Shown: positions 12,294 through 20,632, numbered from the stretch's first letter. The stretch: DNA of 52,500 nucleotides from Paenibacillus sp. FSL W8-0426 (GCF_037969725.1 NZ_CP150203.1:85001-137500); one strand, 5' to 3'. Translations and numbers: made by a program. The notes: a model not told the origin generated them from the letters alone.

Positions 12294-13163
12294 ATGACCC
12301 TTGGAGATGAACAGCTTGCGCTGGAATTCGCCCGGCATCCTGTTCGTGTTTACGGTGTTTATCGCACGTTACTGGAAGCAGAAAAATACTATGATGGCCA
12401 CAAAGAAAAGCGAACCGAGAAATGCGCATTGCTCTTGGTGCTTAATGGTCGGGCGGAATTTCGTTTTACGGATATTCAGGGCCAACTGTGCAGGCTTTCA
12501 CTACAGCCCGGGAATTCCTTTATTGGTGGTTTGAATATGAATTTGGAAATTCAGGTTGGGGAAGAAGACTTCGAATATGTACTAATTCATTATATGCCAG
12601 TATCCTTAATGGAGGGAGGGGGTTATCCGGCCCATACGCATATGATCCAGGAAATCAATATGGATCAGAACGACTCTGAGGTGAGACTGCAGGCAGAGCT
12701 GATGCTGGCCCTTCTTGAAGTAGCTGCGAAGCCGGGGCATATGGAACAGTTGGAGAAACAGACATTGTTCTATCGTTTGCTCGAATCGGTGCTGCGCGCA
12801 TCAAGGAACACCCGGAATCGGGAGAGCGGCAGAATAATGAATGCGGCGCAGGAGTTTATTCATCGTCAATACATGGAGCCGTTGACACTGGAAGGCTTGG
12901 CGGCGAGGTTCGGGATGAGATCCAAATATTTTTCTCACAGATTTCAACAGTATTCGGGAATGGGTCCGATGCGCTACCTTTCTAAATATCGCTTGAATCG
13001 GGCACGGGAACTACTTGAAGTAGGCAACTATAGCGTAAAGGAGGTTGCGGCCAAGGTAGGTTATGCAGACCCGTATTACTTCAGCAGGGTTTTCAAATTG
13101 CATATGGGCTTGGCGCCTTCTGAGATAAAAAAGAAGGGTAGGGAAGGGAAAAATCCATCCTGA
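12294..13163 (+). CDS. AraC-family transcriptional regulator
   Basis: A 289-residue regulator. The N-terminal part (about 1-150) is a cupin-like sensing domain with a short beta-rich pattern. The C-terminal 100 residues hold the two helix-turn-helix motifs of AraC proteins (LTLEGLAARFGMRSKYFSHRF and YSVKEVAAKVGYADPYYFSRVF). ATG at 12294 has AGGAAGGAG upstream; the frame is open further upstream without a binding site. The next gene, 100 bases on and with its own Fur-controlled promoter, is an iron-siderophore binding lipoprotein. By analogy with Bacillus Btr, which activates the bacillibactin uptake gene feuA, this protein may sense a siderophore and activate the neighbouring gene. Unlike Btr it carries no fused substrate-binding domain. 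Confidence 0.9.
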   Translation: MTLGDEQLALEFARHPVRVYGVYRTLLEAEKYYDGHKEKRTEKCALLLVLNGRAEFRFTDIQGQLCRLSLQPGNSFIGGLNMNLEIQVGEEDFEYVLIHYMPVSLMEGGGYPAHTHMIQEINMDQNDSEVRLQAELMLALLEVAAKPGHMEQLEKQTLFYRLLESVLRASRNTRNRESGRIMNAAQEFIHRQYMEPLTLEGLAARFGMRSKYFSHRFQQYSGMGPMRYLSKYRLNRARELLEVGNYSVKEVAAKVGYADPYYFSRVFKLHMGLAPSEIKKKGREGKNPS

Positions 13164-13178
13164 ATCGGACGATATCCA

Positions 13179-13227
13179 TTGTATAAACAAGCTTCATCCG
13201 TATAATTGATAATGATAATTGTTATCA
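13179..13227 (+). promoter_or_regulatory. Promoter with Fur box upstream of the siderophore-binding gene
   Basis: TTGTAT (13179-13184), 16 bases, then a perfect TATAAT (13201-13206). Immediately downstream, 13207-13227 is a Fur-type operator: TGATAAT repeats containing the perfect inverted repeat ATGATAA-TTG-TTATCAT. Bound Fur would cover the transcription start, so the gene should be repressed when iron is plentiful. Confidence 0.85.
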
Positions 13228-13263
13228 TATTCGAGTGCGATACACACTGGAGGAATAATACGG

Positions 13264-14304
13264 ATGTACAGAAAAAAGTATAAAAATAGAGGATTATTAG
13301 CTGCTCTCATCGTTTTGGTCTTCATGCTGGCGGCTTGCTCGGGACAATCGGAATCGGGTCAAACGCAAACAGATACACGACAGAGCGCTAACGAGAAGGC
13401 CGAAAACTCGAAAACCTCGGTGGATCCGGAATCGACGGAAGAGGCAAACGTAACTTATCCACGTACGATTCAGGATGCTCGTGGAAGCGTAACGTTGGAA
13501 CAGCAGCCGAAAAGGGTAGCTCTCGCTCATTGGGGATTGAGTGATGATCTGTTGGTTTTTGAGCTGGATTCGATCGCCATCACGCTTCCATTTACGAAGA
13601 ACCAATCTTTGTTGGATAGCGATTTTTATAAACCATATGTCGAAGGAAAGAAACAGATCGAAGTGGTAGGTGAAAATACGCAGGTTAACCTGGAAGCACT
13701 GCTCGCCTATGATCCCGATTTGATCATTGCCGGAAGCGAGACCAACAAGGATATTATCGAGCAGCTTGACCAGATCGCTCCGACCATTGTTATAGATGAG
13801 ACCAAAAGCGATGTTTTCAAGGAGTGGCGTGCCACCATTAACGAGTTCGGTAACATTTTGGGACAAGAAGAGACAGCGCAGAAATACATCAGTGATTTTG
13901 ACGGCAAGCTGGCCGAGGGCAAGAACAAGTTGGCATCGATGGATGGCACGGTTGCCTTTCTGCAAATTCGGGAGAAACAAGCTTACCTGCAAGGGAAAGA
14001 CTATATTACCGAGTATTATGAAGGTCTGGGATTGACACCGCCATCGACCGAGGCTGGAGAGTTAACGCTGGAGGGGCTGGCTGAGCTCGATCCGGATTAT
14101 CTCTTCCTGGGATACTTCAATATGGAAGACCCGTCATTGCCGGCAGTTTCCGATGAGTGGGAAAAAAGTGCTGTCTGGAAGGGGCTCAAAGCCGTCCGAA
14201 ATGGACATGTGTATAAAATAAACGGACAGATTGCATTCGGATTTGGTCCTATTAGCAAAAATTACGGAGTAGAAGCGATCGTCCATGCGGCTCAGGCCGA
14301 ATAA
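13264..14304 (+). CDS. Iron-siderophore ABC transporter substrate-binding lipoprotein
   Basis: A 346-residue periplasmic-binding-protein-like lipoprotein that would capture a ferric siderophore at the cell surface. It has a signal peptide with lipobox LAAC (cysteine at 25), then an acidic linker rich in Ser, Thr and Gln. The FecB/FhuD-type domain follows (QQPKRVALAHWGLSDDLL; LLAYDPDLIIAGSE). GGAGG lies about 9 bases before ATG. No permease or ATPase gene is adjacent; the gene ends in a terminator and the next genes are on the other strand. It must therefore share membrane components encoded elsewhere, as Bacillus FeuA shares the ATPase YusV. The Fur box and the AraC gene upstream support an iron-uptake role. 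Confidence 0.92.
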   Translation: MYRKKYKNRGLLAALIVLVFMLAACSGQSESGQTQTDTRQSANEKAENSKTSVDPESTEEANVTYPRTIQDARGSVTLEQQPKRVALAHWGLSDDLLVFELDSIAITLPFTKNQSLLDSDFYKPYVEGKKQIEVVGENTQVNLEALLAYDPDLIIAGSETNKDIIEQLDQIAPTIVIDETKSDVFKEWRATINEFGNILGQEETAQKYISDFDGKLAEGKNKLASMDGTVAFLQIREKQAYLQGKDYITEYYEGLGLTPPSTEAGELTLEGLAELDPDYLFLGYFNMEDPSLPAVSDEWEKSAVWKGLKAVRNGHVYKINGQIAFGFGPISKNYGVEAIVHAAQAE

Positions 14305-14310
14305 CGTCAT

Positions 14311-14357
14311 AAAAAAACTGCACTGCCAACATTTCTGTGTTGAGGGTGCAGTTTTTT
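14311..14357. terminator. Bidirectional terminator between the siderophore-binding gene and an acetyltransferase
   Basis: AAAAACTGCAC pairs with GTGCAGTTTTT, with A-runs on the left and T-runs on the right. It can end transcripts on both strands. Confidence 0.9.
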
Positions 14358-14371
14358 ATGTCCTCACCAGA

Positions 14372-14941
14372 TCATTCGTGTTCTTCGGGCAGATCCTCAG
14401 CAACAATGGCATAAATCCGGTGATCCTGATATTTGCCGTTGATTTTGAGATATTTACGGGCGATGCCTTCGGCCTGAAAGCCGTTCTTCTCCAGTACGCG
14501 CTGCGACCCCATGTTGGAAGGCAAAATGGCAGCCTGAACACGATTCAGCTTTAATGCCCGGAAGGCATACGCTACAGCCAGCTTGACAGCCGCAGTCATT
14601 CGTCCGCCGCCTTGATAGTCGGGGTGAATAAAGTAACCCAAATCCGCATAGTTGGCAACGCCATGAACGACGTTGTTAAGACTCACCTGACCGATGAGGG
14701 CATCGTCGCCCAATGAAAAAATCCCGAATTGATACCCCGTTCCTTGTTCGGCCGCGTTCATTCGATCTGCAAGACGCCTGGTCTGGGCATCCAATGTGTA
14801 AAACTCGTCGTCTCGGATCGGTTCCACAGCTTGGTAGGGGACACGAGTAACCCGGATCATGTTCAAATAGGGCTCAGCATCCAAAGTGGTAAGCAAACGC
14901 ATGCGGATCCCGTTAGGGGTATCATAAAGGGTCAAAGGCAT
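14372..14941 (-). CDS. GNAT N-acetyltransferase (RimJ/RimL-like)
   Basis: A 189-residue acetyltransferase of the type that modifies the N-terminus of ribosomal proteins or other amines with acetyl-CoA. The acetyl-CoA site region is LGYFIHPDYQGGGRMTAAVKLAVAYAF, and the C-terminal part (LNRVQAAILPSNMGSQRVLEKNGFQAEG) is the family signature. ATG at 14941 was chosen since AAAGGA lies 10 bases upstream; the GTG three codons earlier would abut the binding site. It lies 32 bases after tadA on the same strand, probably cotranscribed with it. The substrate cannot be told from sequence. Confidence 0.9.
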   Translation of the reverse strand: MPLTLYDTPNGIRMRLLTTLDAEPYLNMIRVTRVPYQAVEPIRDDEFYTLDAQTRRLADRMNAAEQGTGYQFGIFSLGDDALIGQVSLNNVVHGVANYADLGYFIHPDYQGGGRMTAAVKLAVAYAFRALKLNRVQAAILPSNMGSQRVLEKNGFQAEGIARKYLKINGKYQDHRIYAIVAEDLPEEHE

Positions 14942-14973
14942 ATACAGCACGTCCTTTCATAAATAAACCAGAG

Positions 14974-15474
14974 TTATTTTTTTCGTAATCGCCTGAAAAA
15001 CTCAGTTAAAAGCGAGGCACATTCCGGCTGCAAAATGTTCGCGATGACTTCGGTTTGATGGTTAAAACGAGGCTCCTGCAACAAATTCATCAACGTTCCA
15101 GCGCAACCGGCCTTGGGATCGGCAGTACCGAAAATTACGCGCGGCACCCGTGATTGCACAATAGCTCCCGCACACATTGGACAAGGCTCCAGCGTAACGT
15201 ACAGGCTGCAGTCCAATAGGCGCCAAGCACCAATCGTTTCGCTGGCTTGCCGAATGGCTACCATCTCTGCATGAGCGGTTGAATCGAGAGTGGTTTCCCG
15301 CAGGTTGTAACCGCGTCCAACAATACGATCGTTTTGAACGATGACGGCACCGATCGGAACTTCCCCCAGCGATTCGGCTTGGCGTGCTTCGGCAATGGCT
15401 TCCCGCATCCAGAATTGATGCCGCTCCTCCTCGGAATAGGATGAGAAGTCAGTAGGGATAGAATGATCAAACAT
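14974..15474 (-). CDS. tadA: tRNA-specific adenosine deaminase
   Basis: Converts adenosine to inosine at the wobble position of tRNA-Arg(ACG), and is essential in most bacteria. The 166-residue protein has the zinc cytidine-deaminase-fold motifs intact: H68-A-E70 (zinc ligand and proton shuttle) and P97-C98-P-M-C101 (zinc ligands). GGAAGGAG lies upstream of the ATG. In Bacillus tadA (yaaJ) directly precedes the SRP RNA gene and dnaX; here those lie 33 kb away. Its upstream region contains the DnaA-box cluster, so DnaA may influence its expression. Confidence 0.96.
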   Translation of the reverse strand: MFDHSIPTDFSSYSEEERHQFWMREAIAEARQAESLGEVPIGAVIVQNDRIVGRGYNLRETTLDSTAHAEMVAIRQASETIGAWRLLDCSLYVTLEPCPMCAGAIVQSRVPRVIFGTADPKAGCAGTLMNLLQEPRFNHQTEVIANILQPECASLLTEFFRRLRKK

Positions 15475-15514
15475 GCTTTAGTCAAACTCCTTCCAGAAGA
15501 GAACAATGTAAGAG

Positions 15515-15532
15515 AACAAACATTCGTTTGTT
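15515..15532. repeat. Inverted repeat in the tadA upstream region, LexA-box-like
   Basis: AACAAAC-ATTC-GTTTGTT is a perfect 7-bp inverted repeat 40 bases before tadA. It differs from the Bacillus LexA (DinR) consensus CGAAC-N4-GTTCG by one base in each half. It may be an operator or just a hairpin in the tadA leader. Confidence 0.35.
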
Positions 15533-15539
15533 AACATGT

Positions 15540-15621
15540 TGTGTATAAGTCTGTGGATAACATAGTAGTTGCTCACATAGTTATAAACAGGATATCCACA
15601 AGCCTGTGGATTTGTGTATAA
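15540..15621. promoter_or_regulatory. DnaA-box cluster between tadA and the sensor kinase gene
   Basis: Six matches to the DnaA box TTATNCACA lie within 82 bp. On the minus strand: TTATACACA at 15540-15548 and again at 15613-15621 (both exact), TTATCCACA at 15552-15560 (exact), and AAATCCACA at 15605-15613 (two off). On the plus strand: TTATAAACA at 15581-15589 and ATATCCACA at 15592-15600 (one off each). Such density does not arise by chance and marks a DnaA binding region. It lies between divergent genes. Confidence 0.85.
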
Positions 15622-15720
15622 AATCATGATTGATTTTATTGTAGATGCGAAAATGACAAAAAACAATGAATTTCGACCTGATGACCCAAACGGTAACTTT
15701 TGGACTGTGGTCAATTCTCC

Positions 15721-15749
15721 TTTTCAAATACCCATTCAACCGTTATGAT
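15721..15749 (+). promoter_or_regulatory. Possible promoter of the sensor kinase gene
   Basis: TTTTCA (15721-15726), 17 bases and TATGAT (15744-15749). Weak -35 but correct spacing; it lies about 100 bp downstream of the DnaA-box cluster. Confidence 0.45.
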
Positions 15750-15806
15750 GGATATAGTATTTGCCATATATCGCCAAAGGTACAAGCCAAGAGGTGAACA
15801 AAAAAT

Positions 15807-18155
15807 TTGTCTATCAAAACGAAGTTATCCATAATCATGTCGTGCTCGGTGTTTGTCATACTCGTTTTGAACATCGCGCTAAATTATTATACTACGGAAG
15901 AAAACCTGCGACAGGACAGTGAAATGAAAATGGTGCTCACGGCCAAGCAGATTGCAATCGCTGTCGAACAGAACCAGTACAGTTCGAATTATGTCACACG
16001 GCAAATCGGCAACAATTTGTGGCTTGCATCCATCATAGCTGCCGAAGAGCTGGACCCGGATATTAATAATATCACAAATGAAGAACTGGTTCGCCTGAGC
16101 CAAAAGGTCGGCGTTTCCCATATTTCGCTGTTGGAGCAAACCCCGGACGATATTGTCGTCACCCGTTCCTCTGATCCAAGGGAGATTGGATTGTCCACCA
16201 AATCAATGAGTTATTGGTATGAAGCATTCAAGCAGTTGTTCGATAAACATCAAGTTACGATTCCGCAAGGTCAAACGAAGGACCATTTCTGGTCAGACGG
16301 TTTCGAGTACTCCACTTCAAGCCCGTCGGATGTAGATATATGGGGCTATTATCATGATGGCAAGAGAAACTACATAATCAATCCCTTCTATAATAACGCC
16401 GAAGTTGATGACTATGTGAAGATCTCTAGCCCGAATGAGATACTGAACAAAATCAGAGAGGTCAATCCTTCCATTCTTGAAATTACCGGAATCAACCCTC
16501 TGACCTTCGGGAGTCCAACCATGAACGTGGACGGGAGAGACGAGAAGTTCAACAAGCTCAATAATAAACCCATCCGTTTCGGCACGTACCAGTACGGCAC
16601 TGCTGAAGAAGATCATCGAGCCGTAGTCAAAGCCGTACGCACAGGCCAGAACGTCACCTTCGTGAGCCAAGCGCGTGGTCAAAAAGTGCTCAAAAGCTTT
16701 ATTCCGATCTTTGCGCCGAATCAGTCCTCATACGTTATCAGCATCGTCACGGACTATAGGCAGATCTCTTCCATGATTTCCGAACAGTTGGTCAGCCATG
16801 CCTCAATCTCCCTGGTTCTGCTGGAGATTGTGATCTTTGGCAGTTATTTGCTGGCAGGGTATATTACGCGTCCGATTCAATCCATTCTGGACAAGGTGAA
16901 CGATGTTGCCGACGGGCATTTCGACTTCCGCCTCAAAATTCGAAGGAGAGACGAACTGGGACAGTTGGCCAACCGGATCAATGCCATGATTCGCAATCTC
17001 GGACATTACACGAATCGCCTCAAGCAGATGTATGAGGAAAACAGGGCCGTAAAGGAACACCTCGAATCCGTCATCAATCAGACGGCGGATGCCATACACA
17101 TTACCGATCTGGAAGGTAATGTGCTTAGGGTCAATCGGGCCTTCGAACAGTTATACGGATGGAAGAGCCGGGAGGTAGAGGGACGTAAGCTCAGAATCAT
17201 TCCTCCGGATGCGGAGGAAGAGATGTTGGAGCAGCATGCCCAACTCGTTGAGGGATTATCCATTACGTCCAATGAGACGGTGTGGATGAAGAAGGATGGA
17301 AGCCGGGTTGAAGTTAGCGTCAGTACAGCTCCGGTGAGAGACGAGGAAGGGGAAATTACGGCGCTCATCAGTGTATCGCGAGATATTACCAACCGAAATC
17401 GCATGGAAGAGCTCCTAAGACGCTCGGAGAAGCTGACGACCGTTGGCCAGCTCGCCGCAGGTGTGGCGCATGAAATTCGCAACCCGTTAACAACGCTGCG
17501 CGGATTTTTGCAGCTCCAACAACAGACGAACAAGTTGAACCATCGCCATTTGGACCTGATGTTATCCGAATTGGACCGAATCAACTTGATTGTGGGCGAG
17601 TTCTTGATTCTTGCCAAACCCCAGGCTGTGCATTTTCAGGACCGCGATATTCGCTTCATTCTGGGAGACGTGATCTCGTTGCTCGACAGCCAGGCGCATT
17701 TGCACGGCGTTGAATTTATATTGAATGCCTCGTCCGAATCGGCTATGGTACACTGTGAAGAGAACCAACTGAAGCAGGTATTTATTAACGTGCTCAAAAA
17801 TGGCATGGAGGCCATGCCTGAAGGTGGGGCGATTCGGATCAAGCTGAAGTATATGGAGGAACAGCAGCGGGTGCGAATCGAAATCAAGGATGAGGGCATC
17901 GGTATTCCTGAAGAGATTATGCCCAAGCTGGGTGAGCCGTTCTTTACGAACAAGGAGACCGGCACGGGTCTTGGTCTAATGGTCAGCCAGCGCATCATTC
18001 AATCCCATAAGGGCATGATGGATATTAAAAGCGTCATGAACAAAGGGACTACCGTAATCATTGAGCTTCCTTCTTCCGGGCTGCAACAGCAAGAGGAGAA
18101 ACATCAGGAAGAAGATGAGGAAGAGCAGCCTCCTTTGGCAGACAAAGAGAATTAG
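15807..18155 (+). CDS. Membrane-bound PAS-domain sensor histidine kinase (orphan)
   Basis: A 782-residue sensor kinase. In order: a transmembrane helix (about 10-28), a large extracytoplasmic sensing domain (30-332), a second transmembrane helix (333-352) and a HAMP linker (353-405). Then come a PAS domain (415-530), a HisKA domain with phosphoacceptor H555 in AGVAHEIRNPLTTLRGF, and an ATPase domain with the G boxes DEGIGIP and GTGLGL. It ends in an acidic Glu/Gln-rich tail. TTG is the start, with AGAGGTG 10 bases upstream. No response regulator gene is adjacent; the next gene on the strand is rluF. The HisKA type and the lack of a partner are typical of sporulation kinases that phosphorylate Spo0F, which is encoded 26 kb downstream. 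This link is inference. Confidence 0.93.
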   Translation: MSIKTKLSIIMSCSVFVILVLNIALNYYTTEENLRQDSEMKMVLTAKQIAIAVEQNQYSSNYVTRQIGNNLWLASIIAAEELDPDINNITNEELVRLSQKVGVSHISLLEQTPDDIVVTRSSDPREIGLSTKSMSYWYEAFKQLFDKHQVTIPQGQTKDHFWSDGFEYSTSSPSDVDIWGYYHDGKRNYIINPFYNNAEVDDYVKISSPNEILNKIREVNPSILEITGINPLTFGSPTMNVDGRDEKFNKLNNKPIRFGTYQYGTAEEDHRAVVKAVRTGQNVTFVSQARGQKVLKSFIPIFAPNQSSYVISIVTDYRQISSMISEQLVSHASISLVLLEIVIFGSYLLAGYITRPIQSILDKVNDVADGHFDFRLKIRRRDELGQLANRINAMIRNLGHYTNRLKQMYEENRAVKEHLESVINQTADAIHITDLEGNVLRVNRAFEQLYGWKSREVEGRKLRIIPPDAEEEMLEQHAQLVEGLSITSNETVWMKKDGSRVEVSVSTAPVRDEEGEITALISVSRDITNRNRMEELLRRSEKLTTVGQLAAGVAHEIRNPLTTLRGFLQLQQQTNKLNHRHLDLMLSELDRINLIVGEFLILAKPQAVHFQDRDIRFILGDVISLLDSQAHLHGVEFILNASSESAMVHCEENQLKQVFINVLKNGMEAMPEGGAIRIKLKYMEEQQRVRIEIKDEGIGIPEEIMPKLGEPFFTNKETGTGLGLMVSQRIIQSHKGMMDIKSVMNKGTTVIIELPSSGLQQQEEKHQEEDEEEQPPLADKEN

Positions 18156-18173
18156 ATGGGGTGAGATGAGCTT

Positions 18174-18875
18174 TTGCGTATTAACAAGTTTATTAGTGAA
18201 ACCGGCTATTGCTCCAGACGTGAAGCCGATAAGTTGGTGGAAAGCGGAAAAGTGACCATCAATGGAGTGAAGGCGGAGCTCGGAAGTCAGGCAGAAGAGG
18301 GCGATGATGTCCGGATTAATGGCCAGCCCATTCGGGAGAAACGGAAGCATGTGTACATTGCCCTGAACAAACCGGTAGGCATTACGAGTACGACCGAGCG
18401 GCATATACGCGGCAACATTGTTGATTTCGTGGGTCATAAAGAGCGCATTTTTCCGATCGGCCGCTTGGACAAGGATTCGGAGGGTCTGATTCTAATGACC
18501 AACGATGGGGATATCGTTAACCGGATCCTGAGATCGGAGGGCCGCCATGAAAAGGAGTATATCGTGACGGTCGATCGTCCAGTGACGACGAGTTTTTTGA
18601 AAGGTATGAGCACGGGCGTGCGCATTTTGGGAGAAATGACGTTGCCCTGCAAAGTAACCCGAATATCGGAGCGAGTATTCCGCATTATTTTAACCGAAGG
18701 GAAGAATCGCCAAATACGCCGGATGTGCAGTGCCTTTGGTTATGAGGTTAAACGCCTTAAACGCGTCCGCATCATGAACATTCATTTGGGCGAACAAGCT
18801 ACAGGGGTATGGAGAGAGCTGAGTGCCGATGAGAAAGAGGAACTGGGCCGCATGCTCGACTATCACCTGGAGTGA
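18174..18875 (+). CDS. rluF: 23S rRNA pseudouridine synthase, RluF/RluB family
   Basis: Isomerises a specific uridine of 23S rRNA to pseudouridine. The 233-residue protein has an N-terminal S4 RNA-binding domain (about 1-60) and a RsuA-type catalytic domain. The catalytic aspartate D99 lies in IGRLDKDSEGL, and the later family motif GKNRQIRRMCSAFGYEV is present. TTG has GGGGTGAG 8 bases upstream. It starts 18 bases after the kinase stop codon, so the two are likely one transcript. The RluF call rests on overall resemblance; RluB-type specificity cannot be excluded. Confidence 0.9.
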   Translation: MRINKFISETGYCSRREADKLVESGKVTINGVKAELGSQAEEGDDVRINGQPIREKRKHVYIALNKPVGITSTTERHIRGNIVDFVGHKERIFPIGRLDKDSEGLILMTNDGDIVNRILRSEGRHEKEYIVTVDRPVTTSFLKGMSTGVRILGEMTLPCKVTRISERVFRIILTEGKNRQIRRMCSAFGYEVKRLKRVRIMNIHLGEQATGVWRELSADEKEELGRMLDYHLE

Positions 18876-18897
18876 CGTAGCCGGAAATCCGTACGAG

Positions 18898-18927
18898 CCC
18901 TGTTGTCTAAAGATGACAGGGTTTTTT
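18898..18927 (+). terminator. Terminator after rluF
   Basis: CCCTGT and ACAGGG form a short stem with a 12-base loop, then six T. Confidence 0.75.
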
Positions 18928-18967
18928 ATAAACGGCGAATGTATGCGCTCCCATGGATGCGGGGCAA

Positions 18968-18999
18968 TAAAAAAACCGTCCTCCGCTAGGGAGGACGGT
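18968..18999 (-). terminator. Terminator after motB
   Basis: On the minus strand a perfect 10-bp stem (ACCGTCCTCC, loop of 5, GGAGGACGGT) is followed by a T-run (A-run at 18968-18974 on the + strand). Confidence 0.92.
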
Positions 19000-19023
19000 C
19001 CAAAAATCAATGGGTCAGCGACC

Positions 19024-19845
19024 TTAGTTGTTATTCTGATTCACAGACTGCGTGGCGGTGTTTCCGCTCTGGTATTTACGAATAATCGAGACCTCTACAC
19101 GCCGGTTTTGGGCTCTTCCAGCCGAAGTATCGTTACTGGCAACCGGATGATATTCTCCATACCCGCTAGGCGTGAATTTGCTGGGGTCGAGAGACGCATT
19201 CAACAACAATATTTTGAGGAAATTCAGGGCACGATCCGCACTTAAGTCCCAGTTATCCTTATATTGGCTGTTGGAAATGGGAACATTATCAGTATGGCCG
19301 GATACAACCACCTCGTACTCAGGGAATTCAACCAGCATGCTGGCAATGGCTTTGGCCAATGCGCGCGATTCCGGTTTGACAGTGGCTTGTCCCGAGGCGA
19401 ACAGCGCGTTGTCGCTGATCGTGATTTTGAGCTCGGATTGGTTCAGCTTGGTGTTTAACTGGTCCGAAAGACCGTTTTGTTTAATATACTGATCCAACCG
19501 TTTTTTGAGCTTCTCCAGATCTTCCTGCTCTTTCTGGGCCATCTGCGCATCGGTGATCTGATTGGTTTTATTTTTAGTCACTTCCTGAGGTTCCTGTTTC
19601 ATTTTGCCCAGATCCGTGCTGGAGTCTGTCGGGTTCATGGACGTGTGGTCCAAAACCCCTGATCCTCCATTCAATGCGCTGCTTAGCGCACTGGCCATCT
19701 GCTCGAATTTGGCTGCATCGAGCGAGCTCATGGAGAACAGTGTAATAAACAGGGCCAGGAGCAAGGTCATCAAGTCAGAATACGGAAGCAGCCAGCTCTC
19801 GTCGATATGCTCTTCGTGCGCCTCGTGTTTCTTAGCCTTTTTCAC
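19024..19845 (-). CDS. motB: Flagellar motor stator protein MotB
   Basis: Anchors the stator to peptidoglycan and, with MotA, carries the ions that drive flagellar rotation. The 273-residue protein has a short cytoplasmic start, one transmembrane helix (about 21-42) with the essential ion-binding D24 in PYSDLMTLLL, a linker with a predicted coiled coil (about 85-130), and a C-terminal OmpA-like peptidoglycan-binding domain (SGHTDNVPI; NRRVEVSII). The helix environment (HIDESWLLPYSD) resembles Bacillus MotB rather than sodium-type MotS, suggesting a proton motor; this is inference. Its start overlaps the end of motA by 14 bases, so translation is probably coupled. Confidence 0.95.
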   Translation of the reverse strand: MKKAKKHEAHEEHIDESWLLPYSDLMTLLLALFITLFSMSSLDAAKFEQMASALSSALNGGSGVLDHTSMNPTDSSTDLGKMKQEPQEVTKNKTNQITDAQMAQKEQEDLEKLKKRLDQYIKQNGLSDQLNTKLNQSELKITISDNALFASGQATVKPESRALAKAIASMLVEFPEYEVVVSGHTDNVPISNSQYKDNWDLSADRALNFLKILLLNASLDPSKFTPSGYGEYHPVASNDTSAGRAQNRRVEVSIIRKYQSGNTATQSVNQNNN

Positions 19846-20632
19846 CTGAAGCTCCCTCCTTCTCCTCCAGCTGTTTACGTTCGGAAGGCGTCAGGAATAC
19901 AGACAATTTTTGATTAATGGCGATGGTGGACACACCGGATTGAATGGATAACAATCCTTCAACCATCATAAGCTTGATTTCGATCTCCTGCTTGGATAAC
20001 CGCTTCAGCTTATTGGACATCGGGTGCCATAACACGTAACCGGTAAAAATACCGAGCAATGTGGCAATAAATGCAGCCGCGATCGCATGGGACAATTTTT
20101 CCATGTCACTGAGATCGGCAAGCGCCGCGATCAAACCGACGACCGCCCCGAGTACCCCGAGCGTAGGAGCGTACATACCCGCCTGGGAGAAAATCAATGC
20201 ACCGGCGCGGTGACGCTCTTCCGTTGCGTGAATATCCTCCATCAGGACATCGCTGACGAATTCCTGATCGTTGCCGTCAATAATCATGCGCATGCCGCCG
20301 CGCAGAAACTGGTCGTCGATCTCTTCGACTTTCGATTCAAGCGCCAGCAGACCTTCCCGACGGGTGGTGGAAGCCCAGTCCATAAACGTGCCAATCAGGG
20401 AAACGCGGTCGATCAGCTGTTGCTTTTTGAACAAAATTCCGAATAACTTGGGAATCTTTTTGACATCCGACATGGGAAATGCCATAAAAATACTTGCTGC
20501 CGTACCTACAAAAATGATCATGTAAGCTGCCGGGTTGTTTACCAGGTTGATGATGGGAGCACCCTTTAGTATCATGCCGACTACAAGGGAAACAAGTCCC
20601 AAAACGAGTCCGATAATCGTTGAAATTTCCAT
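19832..20632 (-). CDS. motA: Flagellar motor stator protein MotA
   Basis: Forms the ion channel of the stator with MotB and contacts the rotor protein FliG. The 266-residue protein has four transmembrane segments (about 2-22, 32-50, 155-180, 188-208) with the cytoplasmic loop between the second and third. Signature segments are LIFSQAGMYAPTLGVLGAVVG and ATLLGIFTGYVLWHP. The ATG at 20632 has GGATGAGGTG just upstream; four more codons to 20644 lack a suitable site. A sigma-D promoter match lies about 140 bases upstream, so the pair is under flagellar class III control, as in Bacillus. Confidence 0.95.
   Translation of the reverse strand: MEISTIIGLVLGLVSLVVGMILKGAPIINLVNNPAAYMIIFVGTAASIFMAFPMSDVKKIPKLFGILFKKQQLIDRVSLIGTFMDWASTTRREGLLALESKVEEIDDQFLRGGMRMIIDGNDQEFVSDVLMEDIHATEERHRAGALIFSQAGMYAPTLGVLGAVVGLIAALADLSDMEKLSHAIAAAFIATLLGIFTGYVLWHPMSNKLKRLSKQEIEIKLMMVEGLLSIQSGVSTIAINQKLSVFLTPSERKQLEEKEGASGEKG

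Noticed and set aside
15478..15714. 78-codon minus-strand frame over the DnaA-box cluster
   Set aside because: No ribosome binding site or family resemblance, and the region is better explained as binding sites and promoters.
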